From contig CAIXFB010000066.1 in NCBI GenBank assembly GCA_903918595.1, forward strand, positions 1 through 11,587: DNA of 11,587 nucleotides, read 5' to 3'. A program made the position numbers and the translations under genes. Below the pieces are notes generated by a model. It was not told where the DNA came from and did not search any database. It saw only the letters and a list, made by a program, of their open reading frames with translations. Shown here piece by piece: positions 1 to 7,531 of this stretch. Each line of letters opens with the position of its first letter. Within the stretch, counting starts at the first letter, position 1. The DNA comes from an uncultured Actinomycetes bacterium (GTDB lineage Bacteria > Actinomycetota > Actinomycetes > S36-B12).

Positions 1-518
1 GCATCTGGAAACTGCACTGAAGCAGCATCTGGTCGCACAAGATCGGCCGCCGGGCCACACCACAGCAGCCCACGATCGCCAGGATCAATATCGGCAGGGC
101 GTTGCACGAACGGTCCGAGTTCACGGTCGCCAGTGACGTCGTACTTGGCCCAAAAAACTTCGCGACGACGCGCATCGAGGGCCACCGCAAAGTGACCGCC
201 GGCCTTGTTCTCTGCATGGATTGCAAATGCGACGGCATCGAGGGAACACACTCCGTGCACCGGAACACCCCAGGCCAAAGCGAGTGCACGGGCGAAAGAA
301 ATCCCGACGCGCAGGCCCGTATAGGGGCCAGGGCCAACACCACATACGACCATCTCGGTGCGAACAACCCCAGCCTGCGCAAGAACACGTTCCACCAGAC
401 CACCGATCACTTCAGCGTGACCGCGAGCATCATCGTGCGATGCAGTTGCCAAAACCTCATCGCCATCAACAACGGCCACTGATGTGATCGGAGTGGAGGT
501 GTCAATCGCCAAGATCAT
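1..518 (-). CDS. tsaB: TsaB, t6A tRNA-modification subunit (C-terminal part cut off by window edge)
   Basis: TsaB is the non-catalytic ASKHA-fold partner of TsaD. With TsaE it forms the cytoplasmic complex that transfers threonylcarbamoyl to A37 of ANN-decoding tRNAs. Visible here are 172 codons plus two bases; the 3' end lies beyond base 1. The N-terminus MILAIDTSTP is the family's first beta-strand motif, and residues 61-80 (VGPGPYTGLRVGISFARALA) are the most conserved TsaB block. A second recognisable block is ALDARRREVFWAKYD around residue 114. The ATG start is at 516-518 and shares its A with the tsaE stop (TAATG), so translation is probably coupled to tsaE. In Actinobacteria rimI and tsaD usually follow; they would lie outside the window. 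The identification is secure. Confidence 0.95.
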   Translation of the reverse strand, partial: MILAIDTSTPITSVAVVDGDEVLATASHDDARGHAEVIGGLVERVLAQAGVVRTEMVVCGVGPGPYTGLRVGISFARALALAWGVPVHGVCSLDAVAFAIHAENKAGGHFAVALDARRREVFWAKYDVTGDRELGPFVQRPADIDPGDRGLLWCGPAADLVRPDAASVQFPD

Positions 519-979
519 TACTCGGCCCAACCCGCGCGCCACGCATCATCGGTAAGGAAGCGTCCGCCCCGTGCAACCACGTCTACGCGGCGAAGATCGG
601 GATCATCCTCATCAATGTCAATCACAAGTTCGAGAACATCGTCGGCGATCATCGGGCCGGCATCGTGGCCCCACTCGATCACAGTGATCACCGCCTCGAC
701 GTCCACGTCGAGATCGAGTAGTTCGGCTGAACCACCAAGTCGGTAAGCATCCATATGCACCAGATCAGGGCCGCCGGGCGCCGGCAACACTCGACTGATC
801 ACAAATGTGGGGCTAGTCACCGGCTCAACAATGCCCAACCCACGCGCAAGCCCTTGAACAAACGTTGTTTTGCCCGCTCCAAGGTTGCCCGTTAGTACCA
901 ACACATCTCCGGCTCGAAGGTTGCCCGCAACGCGCTGCCCCAACTCCTGCATCGCAGCAGGCCCAGTCACTGAGATCAC
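518..979 (-). CDS. tsaE: TsaE, t6A-complex P-loop ATPase
   Basis: TsaE is the small ATPase that works with TsaB and TsaD in t6A37 synthesis. The 153-residue product has the Walker A motif GNLGAGKTT at residues 31-39, the switch-like VTSPTF at 54-59, the H-x-DAYRL motif at 75-81 carrying the Walker B-type Asp77, and the E-W pair at 102-103. The residue two after that Trp is His (EWGH) where I would expect an acidic residue in many homologues; the conserved Glu and Trp themselves are intact. The C-terminal stretch of about 35 residues is acidic then basic and poorly conserved. The start is GTG at 977-979, overlapping the hydrolase stop as GTGA, and its own stop overlaps the tsaB start. It therefore looks like the middle gene of a coupled trio. 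Confidence 0.95.
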   Translation of the reverse strand: MISVTGPAAMQELGQRVAGNLRAGDVLVLTGNLGAGKTTFVQGLARGLGIVEPVTSPTFVISRVLPAPGGPDLVHMDAYRLGGSAELLDLDVDVEAVITVIEWGHDAGPMIADDVLELVIDIDEDDPDLRRVDVVARGGRFLTDDAWRAGWAE

Positions 980-2055
980 GAGAGTTCAGCGGTAGGTGGC
1001 AGGTCGCGGCGCACCTTCTCCACTAAGGCCGAAAGCAGCTCATTGATCTGATCAGGCACCTCGAGGATCGCCATATGACCGCTGTCGTGCAGCACGACAA
1101 AATCCGCACCTGGCACGCTGCGCACAATTTCCTCGCTAGCAGCAACCGGAGTCAATCGATCAGCATCGCCCACGATCACCAAGAGCTGCACATTCTGTAG
1201 AACGGGCAGCGCAGCACGCTTGTCGTGGTCGTGCAACGCTGGTAAGAACTCGGCGAGCACATCCAGTGCAGTGGTGGAGACCATCTGCGCGACAAAACGG
1301 CCGGCACCCGCGGGTGCTTTCGAGCCGAAGGCATACACCCGGGTCAACAACAGACCAAGATCGCTGCTCCCCCAATCTTGCAGCCGAACAACTTCTTTGC
1401 GCCCCGCCAAACTCGAGGCCAATGCCGGTGCTGCAGATTGCACCAACCGACCCAGCGGTGCGGGCAGGCCGAGCGTTCCTTGATTAAGCCCGCCGGCGGT
1501 GGTGGAGATGAGTGCAACTCCGCGGATCCGATCACCGAACCATTCCGGGTGGGCCGCGCACAGCGCCATAATCGTCATGCCCCCCATGGAATGACCCACC
1601 AGCACGACGGGACCGGATGGAGCACAAGCCTCGATCACCGTGGCAAGGTCTGCACCCAACTGCTCCACATGGTGGGTATCAAAATCGGCGCGCATCGATC
1701 GACCGTGGCTGCGCTGGTCGTAGAACACCAAGCGGGCCGTGCCGCGCAATGCTTCTCGCTGGTAGTGCCACGAGTCCAAACTGAGCGCATAACCATGCGC
1801 AAAAATTATGGTGAGATCGTCGGGACCCTCGTCGATATCAATGTGAATTTCGTTGCCGTCATCAGCAAGCACGGTCATGGCAGTGCCACGCAGCACTCCG
1901 TACTGGTCGACCCACTCGTCTTCACCGGCGAGAACCGACTTACGCATCAAGGTGCGCTCCAGAACGGCTCCTGCGGCTGCCCCTACGGCCAATGCGCCGC
2001 CGGCCAGCAACCCGGTGCCGGCCATGCGAAGTGCGGAGGTTAGATCTATGCCCAC
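976..2055 (-). CDS. alpha/beta-hydrolase fold protein with N-terminal hydrophobic segment
   Basis: A 359-residue alpha/beta hydrolase. After a glycine/alanine-rich hydrophobic stretch (about residues 11-32, a likely membrane anchor or uncleaved signal) comes the hydrolase core: oxyanion HGY at 87-89, YDQRSHGRS around 112-120, nucleophile elbow GHSMGG with Ser156, candidate acid Asp299 in GDADRLTP, and His327 in DSGHMAI. The catalytic triad is complete, so an active serine hydrolase is likely. The substrate cannot be told; the family includes esterases, lipases, haloperoxidase-like and epoxide-hydrolase-like enzymes. The chosen start is GTG at 2053-2055, overlapping the end of alr by 10 bp; an internal ATG at codon 11 is an alternative that would trim only the first 10 residues. 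Hydrolase genes between alr and tsaE are known from other Actinobacteria, which suggests a conserved but unexplained role. No residue shows a link to cell wall or tRNA substrates. Confidence 0.88.
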   Translation of the reverse strand: MGIDLTSALRMAGTGLLAGGALAVGAAAGAVLERTLMRKSVLAGEDEWVDQYGVLRGTAMTVLADDGNEIHIDIDEGPDDLTIIFAHGYALSLDSWHYQREALRGTARLVFYDQRSHGRSMRADFDTHHVEQLGADLATVIEACAPSGPVVLVGHSMGGMTIMALCAAHPEWFGDRIRGVALISTTAGGLNQGTLGLPAPLGRLVQSAAPALASSLAGRKEVVRLQDWGSSDLGLLLTRVYAFGSKAPAGAGRFVAQMVSTTALDVLAEFLPALHDHDKRAALPVLQNVQLLVIVGDADRLTPVAASEEIVRSVPGADFVVLHDSGHMAILEVPDQINELLSALVEKVRRDLPPTAELS

Positions 2056-3179
2056 GAGGCACCACGGTACCGGCGTGGCACTCGTACGCCGAGTCGAGTC
2101 ACGATCTCGTAGCCGATGGTGTCAATCGCTCCTGCCCAGTCATCAGCGGTCCACTCGCCGTGCGAGCCAGGGCCAAAGACTGTCACTTCGGCTCCTTCCA
2201 CGATGCCGGTTGGGTGATCGGAAAGATCGACGACGAACTGATCCATTGCGACCCGGCCCAGAATCGGTGCTAGGTGGCCGGCCACCAGCACTTTTCCGCG
2301 CGCACTTGCTGCCCGAGGGATGCCGTCGGCGTAACCGATCGGGACCAGTCCGATGCGTGCATCGCGTGGGGCCCGCCACGAGGCGCCGTACGAGACTCCC
2401 GTGCCCACGGGGATCGTCTTCACCATCGCAAGGCGGCTATGCAAGGTCATGGCCGGAACAACCTGCACCCCACCTGCAACTACACCAGCGGAGAGCCCGT
2501 ACACCGAAATACCGGTGCGCACGATTGAGGTGTGCGCGGCCGGATACGCAATCACACCTGCGCTGTTCGCCACATGCAGGTTCGGAACCTCGAGCCCTCT
2601 CGCCTGTGCCACCGCAGTTGCTGCTGAGAACTCCTCAATCTGCATCAGCACATAGGCATCGTCGGCAACGTCGGCATTGGCCAAGTGAGTCCAGAACGCT
2701 TCGACCTCAACCTGACCTGCATCGCGCGCAGCGAGAACAGCGGTCACCAGCTCGGGCCAATCGGCCAAGGTGCAGCCATTGCGGCTCAGGCCCGTGTCGA
2801 TCTTGAGATGAATCCGCGCAGCGGTGCCGGCAGCTTGAGCTGATGCAACCACTTCAGCCAATGCCCAGGTGGAGGAGACCGAGAGGTCGACACCTTGCGC
2901 AACGCACGCATCTATATCTGGATCACCCGGAGCCCAAAGCCACGCAAGGATGCGACCAGTGTCGCCGGCAGCCCGAAGCTCCAACGCTTCACTGGGCAGG
3001 GCCACCCCGAGCCAGTTAACGCCGCTCTCGCGCGCCTGTCTGGCAACGGGAATCGCACCGTGACCGTAGGCGTCAGCTTTGACCACCACCATGAGTTCAG
3101 AATCAGGAGCGATGCCTTGCAGCACTGCAATGTTGTGCGCGATCGCGTCGAGATCAACAACTGCCTCGGCCCGGATCAT
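2046..3179 (-). CDS. alr: alanine racemase
   Basis: Alr is the PLP-dependent cytoplasmic enzyme that interconverts L- and D-alanine, supplying D-Ala for peptidoglycan. The chosen ATG at 3177-3179 gives 377 residues, normal for the family. The PLP lysine is Lys34 in VVVKADAYGHG. HLKIDTGLSRNG at 124-135 holds Lys126, which matches the carbamylated lysine of characterised Alr enzymes. SYG at 263-265 holds the second catalytic base Tyr264, followed by IGYADG at 281-286, and RVAMDQ at 309-314 lies near the substrate site. The reading frame stays open upstream of this start, to 3401, but that extension lies in the nnrD coding region and the family begins at MIRAEAVVDLDAI, so I reject it. The start overlaps the nnrD stop as ATGA, implying coupled translation. 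Confidence 0.97.
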   Translation of the reverse strand: MIRAEAVVDLDAIAHNIAVLQGIAPDSELMVVVKADAYGHGAIPVARQARESGVNWLGVALPSEALELRAAGDTGRILAWLWAPGDPDIDACVAQGVDLSVSSTWALAEVVASAQAAGTAARIHLKIDTGLSRNGCTLADWPELVTAVLAARDAGQVEVEAFWTHLANADVADDAYVLMQIEEFSAATAVAQARGLEVPNLHVANSAGVIAYPAAHTSIVRTGISVYGLSAGVVAGGVQVVPAMTLHSRLAMVKTIPVGTGVSYGASWRAPRDARIGLVPIGYADGIPRAASARGKVLVAGHLAPILGRVAMDQFVVDLSDHPTGIVEGAEVTVFGPGSHGEWTADDWAGAIDTIGYEIVTRLGVRVPRRYRGASWA

Positions 3180-4696
3180 GCGCCTTCCCCCCGGCGCGCA
3201 TGGGAAATCGCCTCGGGAAGATTGTCCAGAATCTCGAGGGCAGTGACCGGACGTCCGCGCGCGCCAGCGATGCGACCAGCTCGGCCGTGCAGCCATACCG
3301 CAGCAGCTGTTGCATCGATCAATGCATGTTGGCCACGCGCATGTGCTGCCGCAACAACCGAACCGATAATTCCGGCCAACACATCCCCAGATCCTGCGCA
3401 ACTCAGCACCGCGGTGCCTTCGGTGTCGATGCGCACTTCGCCACTCGGTGCAGCGATGATCGTGCCCGGTCCCTTCAACACCAGGATCACGCCAAGTGCA
3501 TGTGCCGCCGCACGAGCAGCGGCGAGGCGCCCCTTGGCGAGGAAACCGGGAAATAACTTCTCGAACTCACCTTCATGCGGGGTGATGATCGTGGTGAATC
3601 CCGCAACGTCTCGCGCGGCGATCTGATCGCGCAGGGAATCATCGCTCGCCACGATCGCCAGCGCACTGGCATCGAGCACTACGGGTTGCTCGGCCGATAA
3701 CACCGCGCGGACGGCGTCCGCATCAGCAGTGCGATCAAACCCGCAGCCGCACACCCAGCCGGTAACGCGCAGGAGTTCTCTCGGATCTGCACCGCTGGCG
3801 ATCACATCTGGGTAATGCTCAATCACCAGTGCGGCAAGGCCATCGCTGCGATCGAGGTAATGCACCATGCCCACCCCGCCCCAGCGCGCTGCACCCACAC
3901 TCAGCACGGCGGCACCCGGGTAGGCGGATGAGCCAGTAGCAACGCCCACCACTCCGCGCGTGTACTTATGACCCATCGGATCTGGTTCGGGCACATACGT
4001 TGCGACGTCGATCCCTTCGAGCACAGCGATGTGGGATTTTTCGTCGATTAAGAATGCAGACAGACCAATATCAATGAGTTCTATTTCACCGGCGAAATCT
4101 TTACCCGGAGCGATCAGCAGCCCGGGCTTCAGCACGCCGAAAGTCACCGTGACGTCGGCGCGCACCGCAGCGCCGGTCACCGCACCAGAATTGGCATCTA
4201 CTCCGCTGGGCACATCAACGCTCACAGTGAACGGAGTAGCGGCACCCATGAGCGCAACCACCCGCACAGCCTCTTCGCGCAATCCGCCACTGCCACCGAT
4301 GCCCACGATCCCATCAACGAGAACATCACACGATTCACCGAGCGAGGCGAGGGCATCATCAACCTCATCGGCAGCAATCACATGCGCACCTCCTGCCGCG
4401 AGCAGGGCGATCATGCCTGCCTCGTGCCACGTTGATCCGGTGGTGATCGCCACCACTTCGGCACCAGCTGCTGCAATGTCAGCAACGGCAAAAAGCGCAT
4501 CGCCGCCGTTATTGCCTGAGCCAATGAGTGCAACTACCTGCGCTTTGGCCGGCTTAATCCCCTGGCCGGCGAGCACCCGCTCGATCACTGTTGCAAGGCC
4601 GTGCGCTGCTTGGGCCATGAGATCTACATCCGGTGCTGCAGCCATCGCAGCTTCTTCAGCGGCGCGCACCTGTGCAACTGCCGCCAGAGGAATCAC
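3176..4696 (-). CDS. nnrED: bifunctional NAD(P)HX epimerase / ADP-dependent dehydratase
   Basis: This fusion repairs NADHX and NADPHX, hydrated forms of damaged NAD(P)H. The N-terminal YjeF_N domain interconverts the R and S epimers and the C-terminal ribokinase-like domain dehydrates the S form using ADP. From a GTG at 4694-4696 the product is 506 residues. Epimerase signature: GSGNNGGD at 59-66, with VDVPSGVDANSG at 160-171. Dehydratase signatures: HKYTRGVVGV at 243-252, ITPHEGEFEKLFPG at 371-384, LKGPGT at 407-412, and AGSGDVLAGIIG at 434-445 with the probable catalytic Asp438. The usual DAD-type motif reads LDASAL at 341-346, a mild variation. A GTGGAG ribosome-binding sequence lies within the last codons of glmS, and the start is only 4 bp past the glmS stop. 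The frame is open further upstream to 4876, but that extension lies inside glmS and has no family similarity. Confidence 0.95.
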   Translation of the reverse strand: MIPLAAVAQVRAAEEAAMAAAPDVDLMAQAAHGLATVIERVLAGQGIKPAKAQVVALIGSGNNGGDALFAVADIAAAGAEVVAITTGSTWHEAGMIALLAAGGAHVIAADEVDDALASLGESCDVLVDGIVGIGGSGGLREEAVRVVALMGAATPFTVSVDVPSGVDANSGAVTGAAVRADVTVTFGVLKPGLLIAPGKDFAGEIELIDIGLSAFLIDEKSHIAVLEGIDVATYVPEPDPMGHKYTRGVVGVATGSSAYPGAAVLSVGAARWGGVGMVHYLDRSDGLAALVIEHYPDVIASGADPRELLRVTGWVCGCGFDRTADADAVRAVLSAEQPVVLDASALAIVASDDSLRDQIAARDVAGFTTIITPHEGEFEKLFPGFLAKGRLAAARAAAHALGVILVLKGPGTIIAAPSGEVRIDTEGTAVLSCAGSGDVLAGIIGSVVAAAHARGQHALIDATAAAVWLHGRAGRIAGARGRPVTALEILDNLPEAISHARRGEGA

Positions 4697-4700
4697 CGAA

Positions 4701-6551
4701 TCACTCCACGGTGACGGACTTGGCGAGGTTGCGCGGCTGATCCACGTCGTGACCCTTCGCCGTGGCCATCTCGCACGCGAACACCTGAAGCGGCACTGTG
4801 GCAACCAACGGCTGCAGCAACGTTGGCACTTCAGGGATCCGAATGATGTCGTCGGCGTAAGGAGTGATGCTTTCATCGCCCTCTTCGGCTATAGCGATGA
4901 TGCGAGCACCGCGCGCCCTGACCTCTTGAATATTCGACACGATTTTGTCGTGAAGAACTGCCCGCCCCCGCGGTGATGGAACGATCACCACAACCGGAAT
5001 GCCATCTTCAATCAACGCGATGGGTCCGTGCTTGAGCTCACCAGCGGGGAAACCTTCAGCGTGCATATACGCGAGTTCTTTAAGCTTCAACGCACCCTCG
5101 AGTGCCACCGGGAATCCCACATGCCTACCCAGGAAGAGCACCGAGCGGGCATCAACAAGTTGGCGGGCAAGGGCGCGCACCGGCTCCACCGTGTCAAGCA
5201 CCAGGTCGATCTTGCTGGGCATATCGTCAAGATCACGCAGGATCGAACGCACTTCGTCTTCAAAAAGCGCCCCACGTACCTGCGCCAAATACAAACCGAC
5301 AAGGTATGCCGCAACGATCTGCGTCAAAAACGCTTTGGTACTCGCCACTGCGACTTCTGGCCCCGCGCGCGTGTAGAGCACTGCATCGGACTCACGTGGA
5401 ATGGTCGAGCCCACCGTGTTGCAAATCGCGAGGGTGTGCGCACCCTGTTCCTTCGCGTAACGCAAGGCCATCAGCGTGTCCATGGTTTCACCAGATTGCG
5501 AAATCGCAATGACGAGTGTGTCTGGGCCCACGATCGGATCGCGATACCGAAACTCGCTGGCCAGTTCCACGTCGACAGGGAGTCGGGTCCAGTGCTCAAT
5601 GGCGTATTTGGCCACCATGCCAGCATGCGCAGCTGTGCCGCACGCGATCACCATGACCTTGGAAATCTTCTTGATGACAGCGTCGTCGAGATTGGCCTCA
5701 TCGAGTTGGATCCGGAAGTCTTTCCCGATTCGGCCGCGCAACGTATCTGCCACTGCGCGCGGTTGCTCAGCGATCTCCTTGAGCATGAACAGCTCGTAGC
5801 CGTCTTTTTCAGCAGCAGACGCATCCCAGTCGATTGTGAAAGCGAGTGGGATGACCGGGTTCCCGTCGAAGTCAATGACGCTGACACCATCGGGAGTAAG
5901 AGTCACGATCTGGTCCTGGCCCAGTTCCAGAGCCTCACTGGTGTATTCCACAAATGCAGCTACGTCAGAGGCAAGGAAATTCTCACCATCGCCCACCCCA
6001 ACCACGAGCGGAGAGTTACGACGCGCACCGACCACCACATCAGGCTGATGCGGATCCAGACACAACAGGGTGAACGCACCTTCAAGCAGTGCGCAGGTGC
6101 GCATCATCGCGACCGTGAGATCAAACTCGGCAAGGGGCAACTCGCGGGCAAGCAGGTGCGCCACAACTTCAGTGTCGGTTTCTGAAGAAAGGTGCACACC
6201 AGCAGCAGTGAGCTCATCGCGCAGCTCTGCGAAGTTTTCGATGATGCCGTTGTGGATGACCGCGATACGTCCGTTCTCACTCACGTGCGGATGCGCATTG
6301 GAATCGGTGGGGCCACCGTGCGTGGCCCAGCGGGTGTGACCGATACCGGTTGTGGAGGATGGCAGTGGGTCCTGACCGATCAACGACTCGAGGTTGGCCA
6401 ACTTGCCGGCCTTCTTGCGGACCTCAAGCTCGCCCTCGGAGATCACGGCAACGCCGGCGGAGTCGTATCCGCGGTACTCGAGCCGGCGAAGCCCAGAGAC
6501 CACTACCTCGAGCGCCTGCTTCTGGCCTACATAGCCGACGATTCCGCACAT
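4701..6551 (-). CDS. glmS: glutamine--fructose-6-phosphate aminotransferase (isomerizing)
   Basis: GlmS makes glucosamine-6-phosphate from fructose-6-phosphate and glutamine, the entry step to UDP-GlcNAc and peptidoglycan. The 616-residue protein is full length. It starts MCGIVGYVG, so Cys2 becomes the N-terminal nucleophile of the glutaminase domain after Met removal. RLEYRGYDSAG at 23-33 and GHTRWATHG at 71-79 are glutaminase motifs. Two SIS domains follow, with ACGTAAHAG at 303-311, SQSGET at 351-356, STKAFLTQ at 404-411, KELAY (Glu492) and GELKHGP (His508). The C-terminus RNLAKSVTVE carries Lys611, which matches the isomerase Schiff-base lysine. No clear Shine-Dalgarno precedes the ATG. 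Instead TAGTCT lies 7 nt upstream, which fits a leaderless transcript. A DUF389 gene diverges 38 bp away, so glmS is physically separated from glmM. Confidence 0.98.
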   Translation of the reverse strand: MCGIVGYVGQKQALEVVVSGLRRLEYRGYDSAGVAVISEGELEVRKKAGKLANLESLIGQDPLPSSTTGIGHTRWATHGGPTDSNAHPHVSENGRIAVIHNGIIENFAELRDELTAAGVHLSSETDTEVVAHLLARELPLAEFDLTVAMMRTCALLEGAFTLLCLDPHQPDVVVGARRNSPLVVGVGDGENFLASDVAAFVEYTSEALELGQDQIVTLTPDGVSVIDFDGNPVIPLAFTIDWDASAAEKDGYELFMLKEIAEQPRAVADTLRGRIGKDFRIQLDEANLDDAVIKKISKVMVIACGTAAHAGMVAKYAIEHWTRLPVDVELASEFRYRDPIVGPDTLVIAISQSGETMDTLMALRYAKEQGAHTLAICNTVGSTIPRESDAVLYTRAGPEVAVASTKAFLTQIVAAYLVGLYLAQVRGALFEDEVRSILRDLDDMPSKIDLVLDTVEPVRALARQLVDARSVLFLGRHVGFPVALEGALKLKELAYMHAEGFPAGELKHGPIALIEDGIPVVVIVPSPRGRAVLHDKIVSNIQEVRARGARIIAIAEEGDESITPYADDIIRIPEVPTLLQPLVATVPLQVFACEMATAKGHDVDQPRNLAKSVTVE

Positions 6552-6552
6552 G

Positions 6553-6570
6553 CCCGCAAGACTACGCGGG
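6553..6570. repeat. short inverted repeat between divergent glmS and DUF389 starts
   Basis: CCCGC and GCGGG form a 5-bp stem with an 8-nt loop, filling about half of the 38-bp gap between the two start codons. The loop contains the candidate glmS -10 element, so the dyad could be a repressor site shared by both genes. Five-bp GC stems also arise by chance in GC-rich DNA. Confidence 0.3.
6559..6564 (-). promoter_or_regulatory. candidate -10 element for a leaderless glmS transcript
   Basis: On the minus strand TAGTCT fits the TAnnnT form of actinobacterial -10 elements and is separated from the glmS ATG by 7 nt. This places a transcription start at or next to the A of the ATG. No Shine-Dalgarno and no good -35 hexamer is seen. 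A promoter here would explain how glmS is expressed despite the antisense gene between it and glmM. This is inferred from spacing and motif only. Confidence 0.45.
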
Positions 6571-6589
6571 AACCTTGAGAGGATGGGCC

Positions 6590-7531
6590 ATGCTCTCAGT
6601 GCGGGTCATCGCTCCGGCCTCCTTGGCCAGCACCGCACTGGAGATCCTTTCTGGGGCCACCCACCTATCCAGCCTGGCCCATTACCCCGGCGCGAGCGTC
6701 GATCCGCCTGGCGATGTGTTCGTGGCCGAAGTCCAACGCGACGCCGTCAACATCATTCTCGATCAGCTCACCGCCGCAGGAATCGCCCGAGAAGGCACCA
6801 TCGTGATCGACGAGGTGAGCACATTCGTCTCCCAGCGCGGGCTGGACGCCGAGATCGACTCCCCCAACCCCGATCAGGTGGTCTGGGCAGCGGTCATCGA
6901 AGACGCCTACGAGCAGACCGCCCTCACCCCAATCTTCCTTGCCTTCATGACCATGGCCACCTTGCTCGCGGCCATCGCGGTGATTACCGACTCGGTGATC
7001 TTGGTGATCGGTGCGATGGTGTTGGGCCCAGATTTCATGGCCACCATCGCCATGGGATTGGCGCTCGTTCGCAAGCGCCCACACTTATTGCGCCAAGCGC
7101 TGCGCACCCTGCTGATCGGTTTTGCTTGTGCCATTCTGGTGACCACGGTGGCCGTTGCGATCGCGCATGCGGTCGGACTGATCGATATCGATTCGATCGT
7201 TGGTCCGCGCCCGGGCACCCAGTTCATTTACACACCTAATGCGTGGTCATTCATCGTGGCGATCATCGCAGCGTGCGCCGGAGTGCTCGCAATGACCAGT
7301 TCACTTTCCACCGGCATCGTTGGAGTGTTCATCTCGGTCACAACAATCCCGGCAGCTGGCAATATCGCTGTGGGCATCGTGTTCGCTGAGTGGCAGCAGG
7401 TTGCTGGCAGCGCGGCTCAATTGGCGATAAACGTGACGGGCATGGCTATTGCCGGCTGGATAACTTTGGTCATCGCCCAGAAAATGTCGAAGCGAACTAA
7501 CCGATTGTTAACTCGGCGCGCACCGCGCTAG
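6590..7531 (+). CDS. DUF389 family integral membrane protein
   Basis: The product is 313 residues from the ATG at 6590. A soluble N-terminal part (about residues 1-105) is followed by roughly six hydrophobic segments, near 113-133, 134-158, 170-193, 219-236, 238-266 and 275-298. The DUF389 hallmark is IGAMVLGPDF at 140-149 followed by a small-residue helix and an RKRP turn; a second glycine/proline-rich segment lies at 250-262. The family has no established function that I can cite. Its glycine- and proline-broken helices look like a transporter or channel core, which is inference. GAGAGG at 6577-6582, 7 nt before the ATG, is a plausible ribosome-binding site and decides this start. The frame is open further upstream to about 6350, but that part is glmS antisense. 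It is the only plus-strand gene in the cluster, and its 3' end overlaps glmM by 35 bp. Confidence 0.87.
   Translation: MLSVRVIAPASLASTALEILSGATHLSSLAHYPGASVDPPGDVFVAEVQRDAVNIILDQLTAAGIAREGTIVIDEVSTFVSQRGLDAEIDSPNPDQVVWAAVIEDAYEQTALTPIFLAFMTMATLLAAIAVITDSVILVIGAMVLGPDFMATIAMGLALVRKRPHLLRQALRTLLIGFACAILVTTVAVAIAHAVGLIDIDSIVGPRPGTQFIYTPNAWSFIVAIIAACAGVLAMTSSLSTGIVGVFISVTTIPAAGNIAVGIVFAEWQQVAGSAAQLAINVTGMAIAGWITLVIAQKMSKRTNRLLTRRAPR

Noticed and set aside
1853..2806. Plus-strand open frame of 317 codons over the hydrolase/alr junction
   Set aside because: Antisense to two recognised genes; composition is arginine/serine-rich, typical of a shadow frame.
3180..3401. Upstream extension of the alr reading frame
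   Set aside because: It lies inside nnrD coding sequence, and the alr family begins at MIRAEAVVDLDAI, at 3179.
4697..4876. Upstream extension of the nnrED frame
   Set aside because: It overlaps the glmS coding sequence and lacks family similarity; a GTG at 4696 fits the epimerase start and has a plausible ribosome-binding site.
5028..6185. Long plus-strand open frame (385 codons) antisense to glmS
   Set aside because: glmS on the minus strand is a complete, well-conserved gene; this frame is its GC-biased shadow and has no recognisable protein motif.
6350..6589. Upstream extension of the DUF389 frame
   Set aside because: Basic, low-similarity sequence antisense to glmS; the ATG at 6590 has a ribosome-binding site and a plausible soluble N-terminus.
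6552..6589. glmS ribozyme/riboswitch
   Set aside because: That ribozyme is a Firmicutes element and needs a long 5' leader; here glmS has 38 bp of upstream space and probably no leader.
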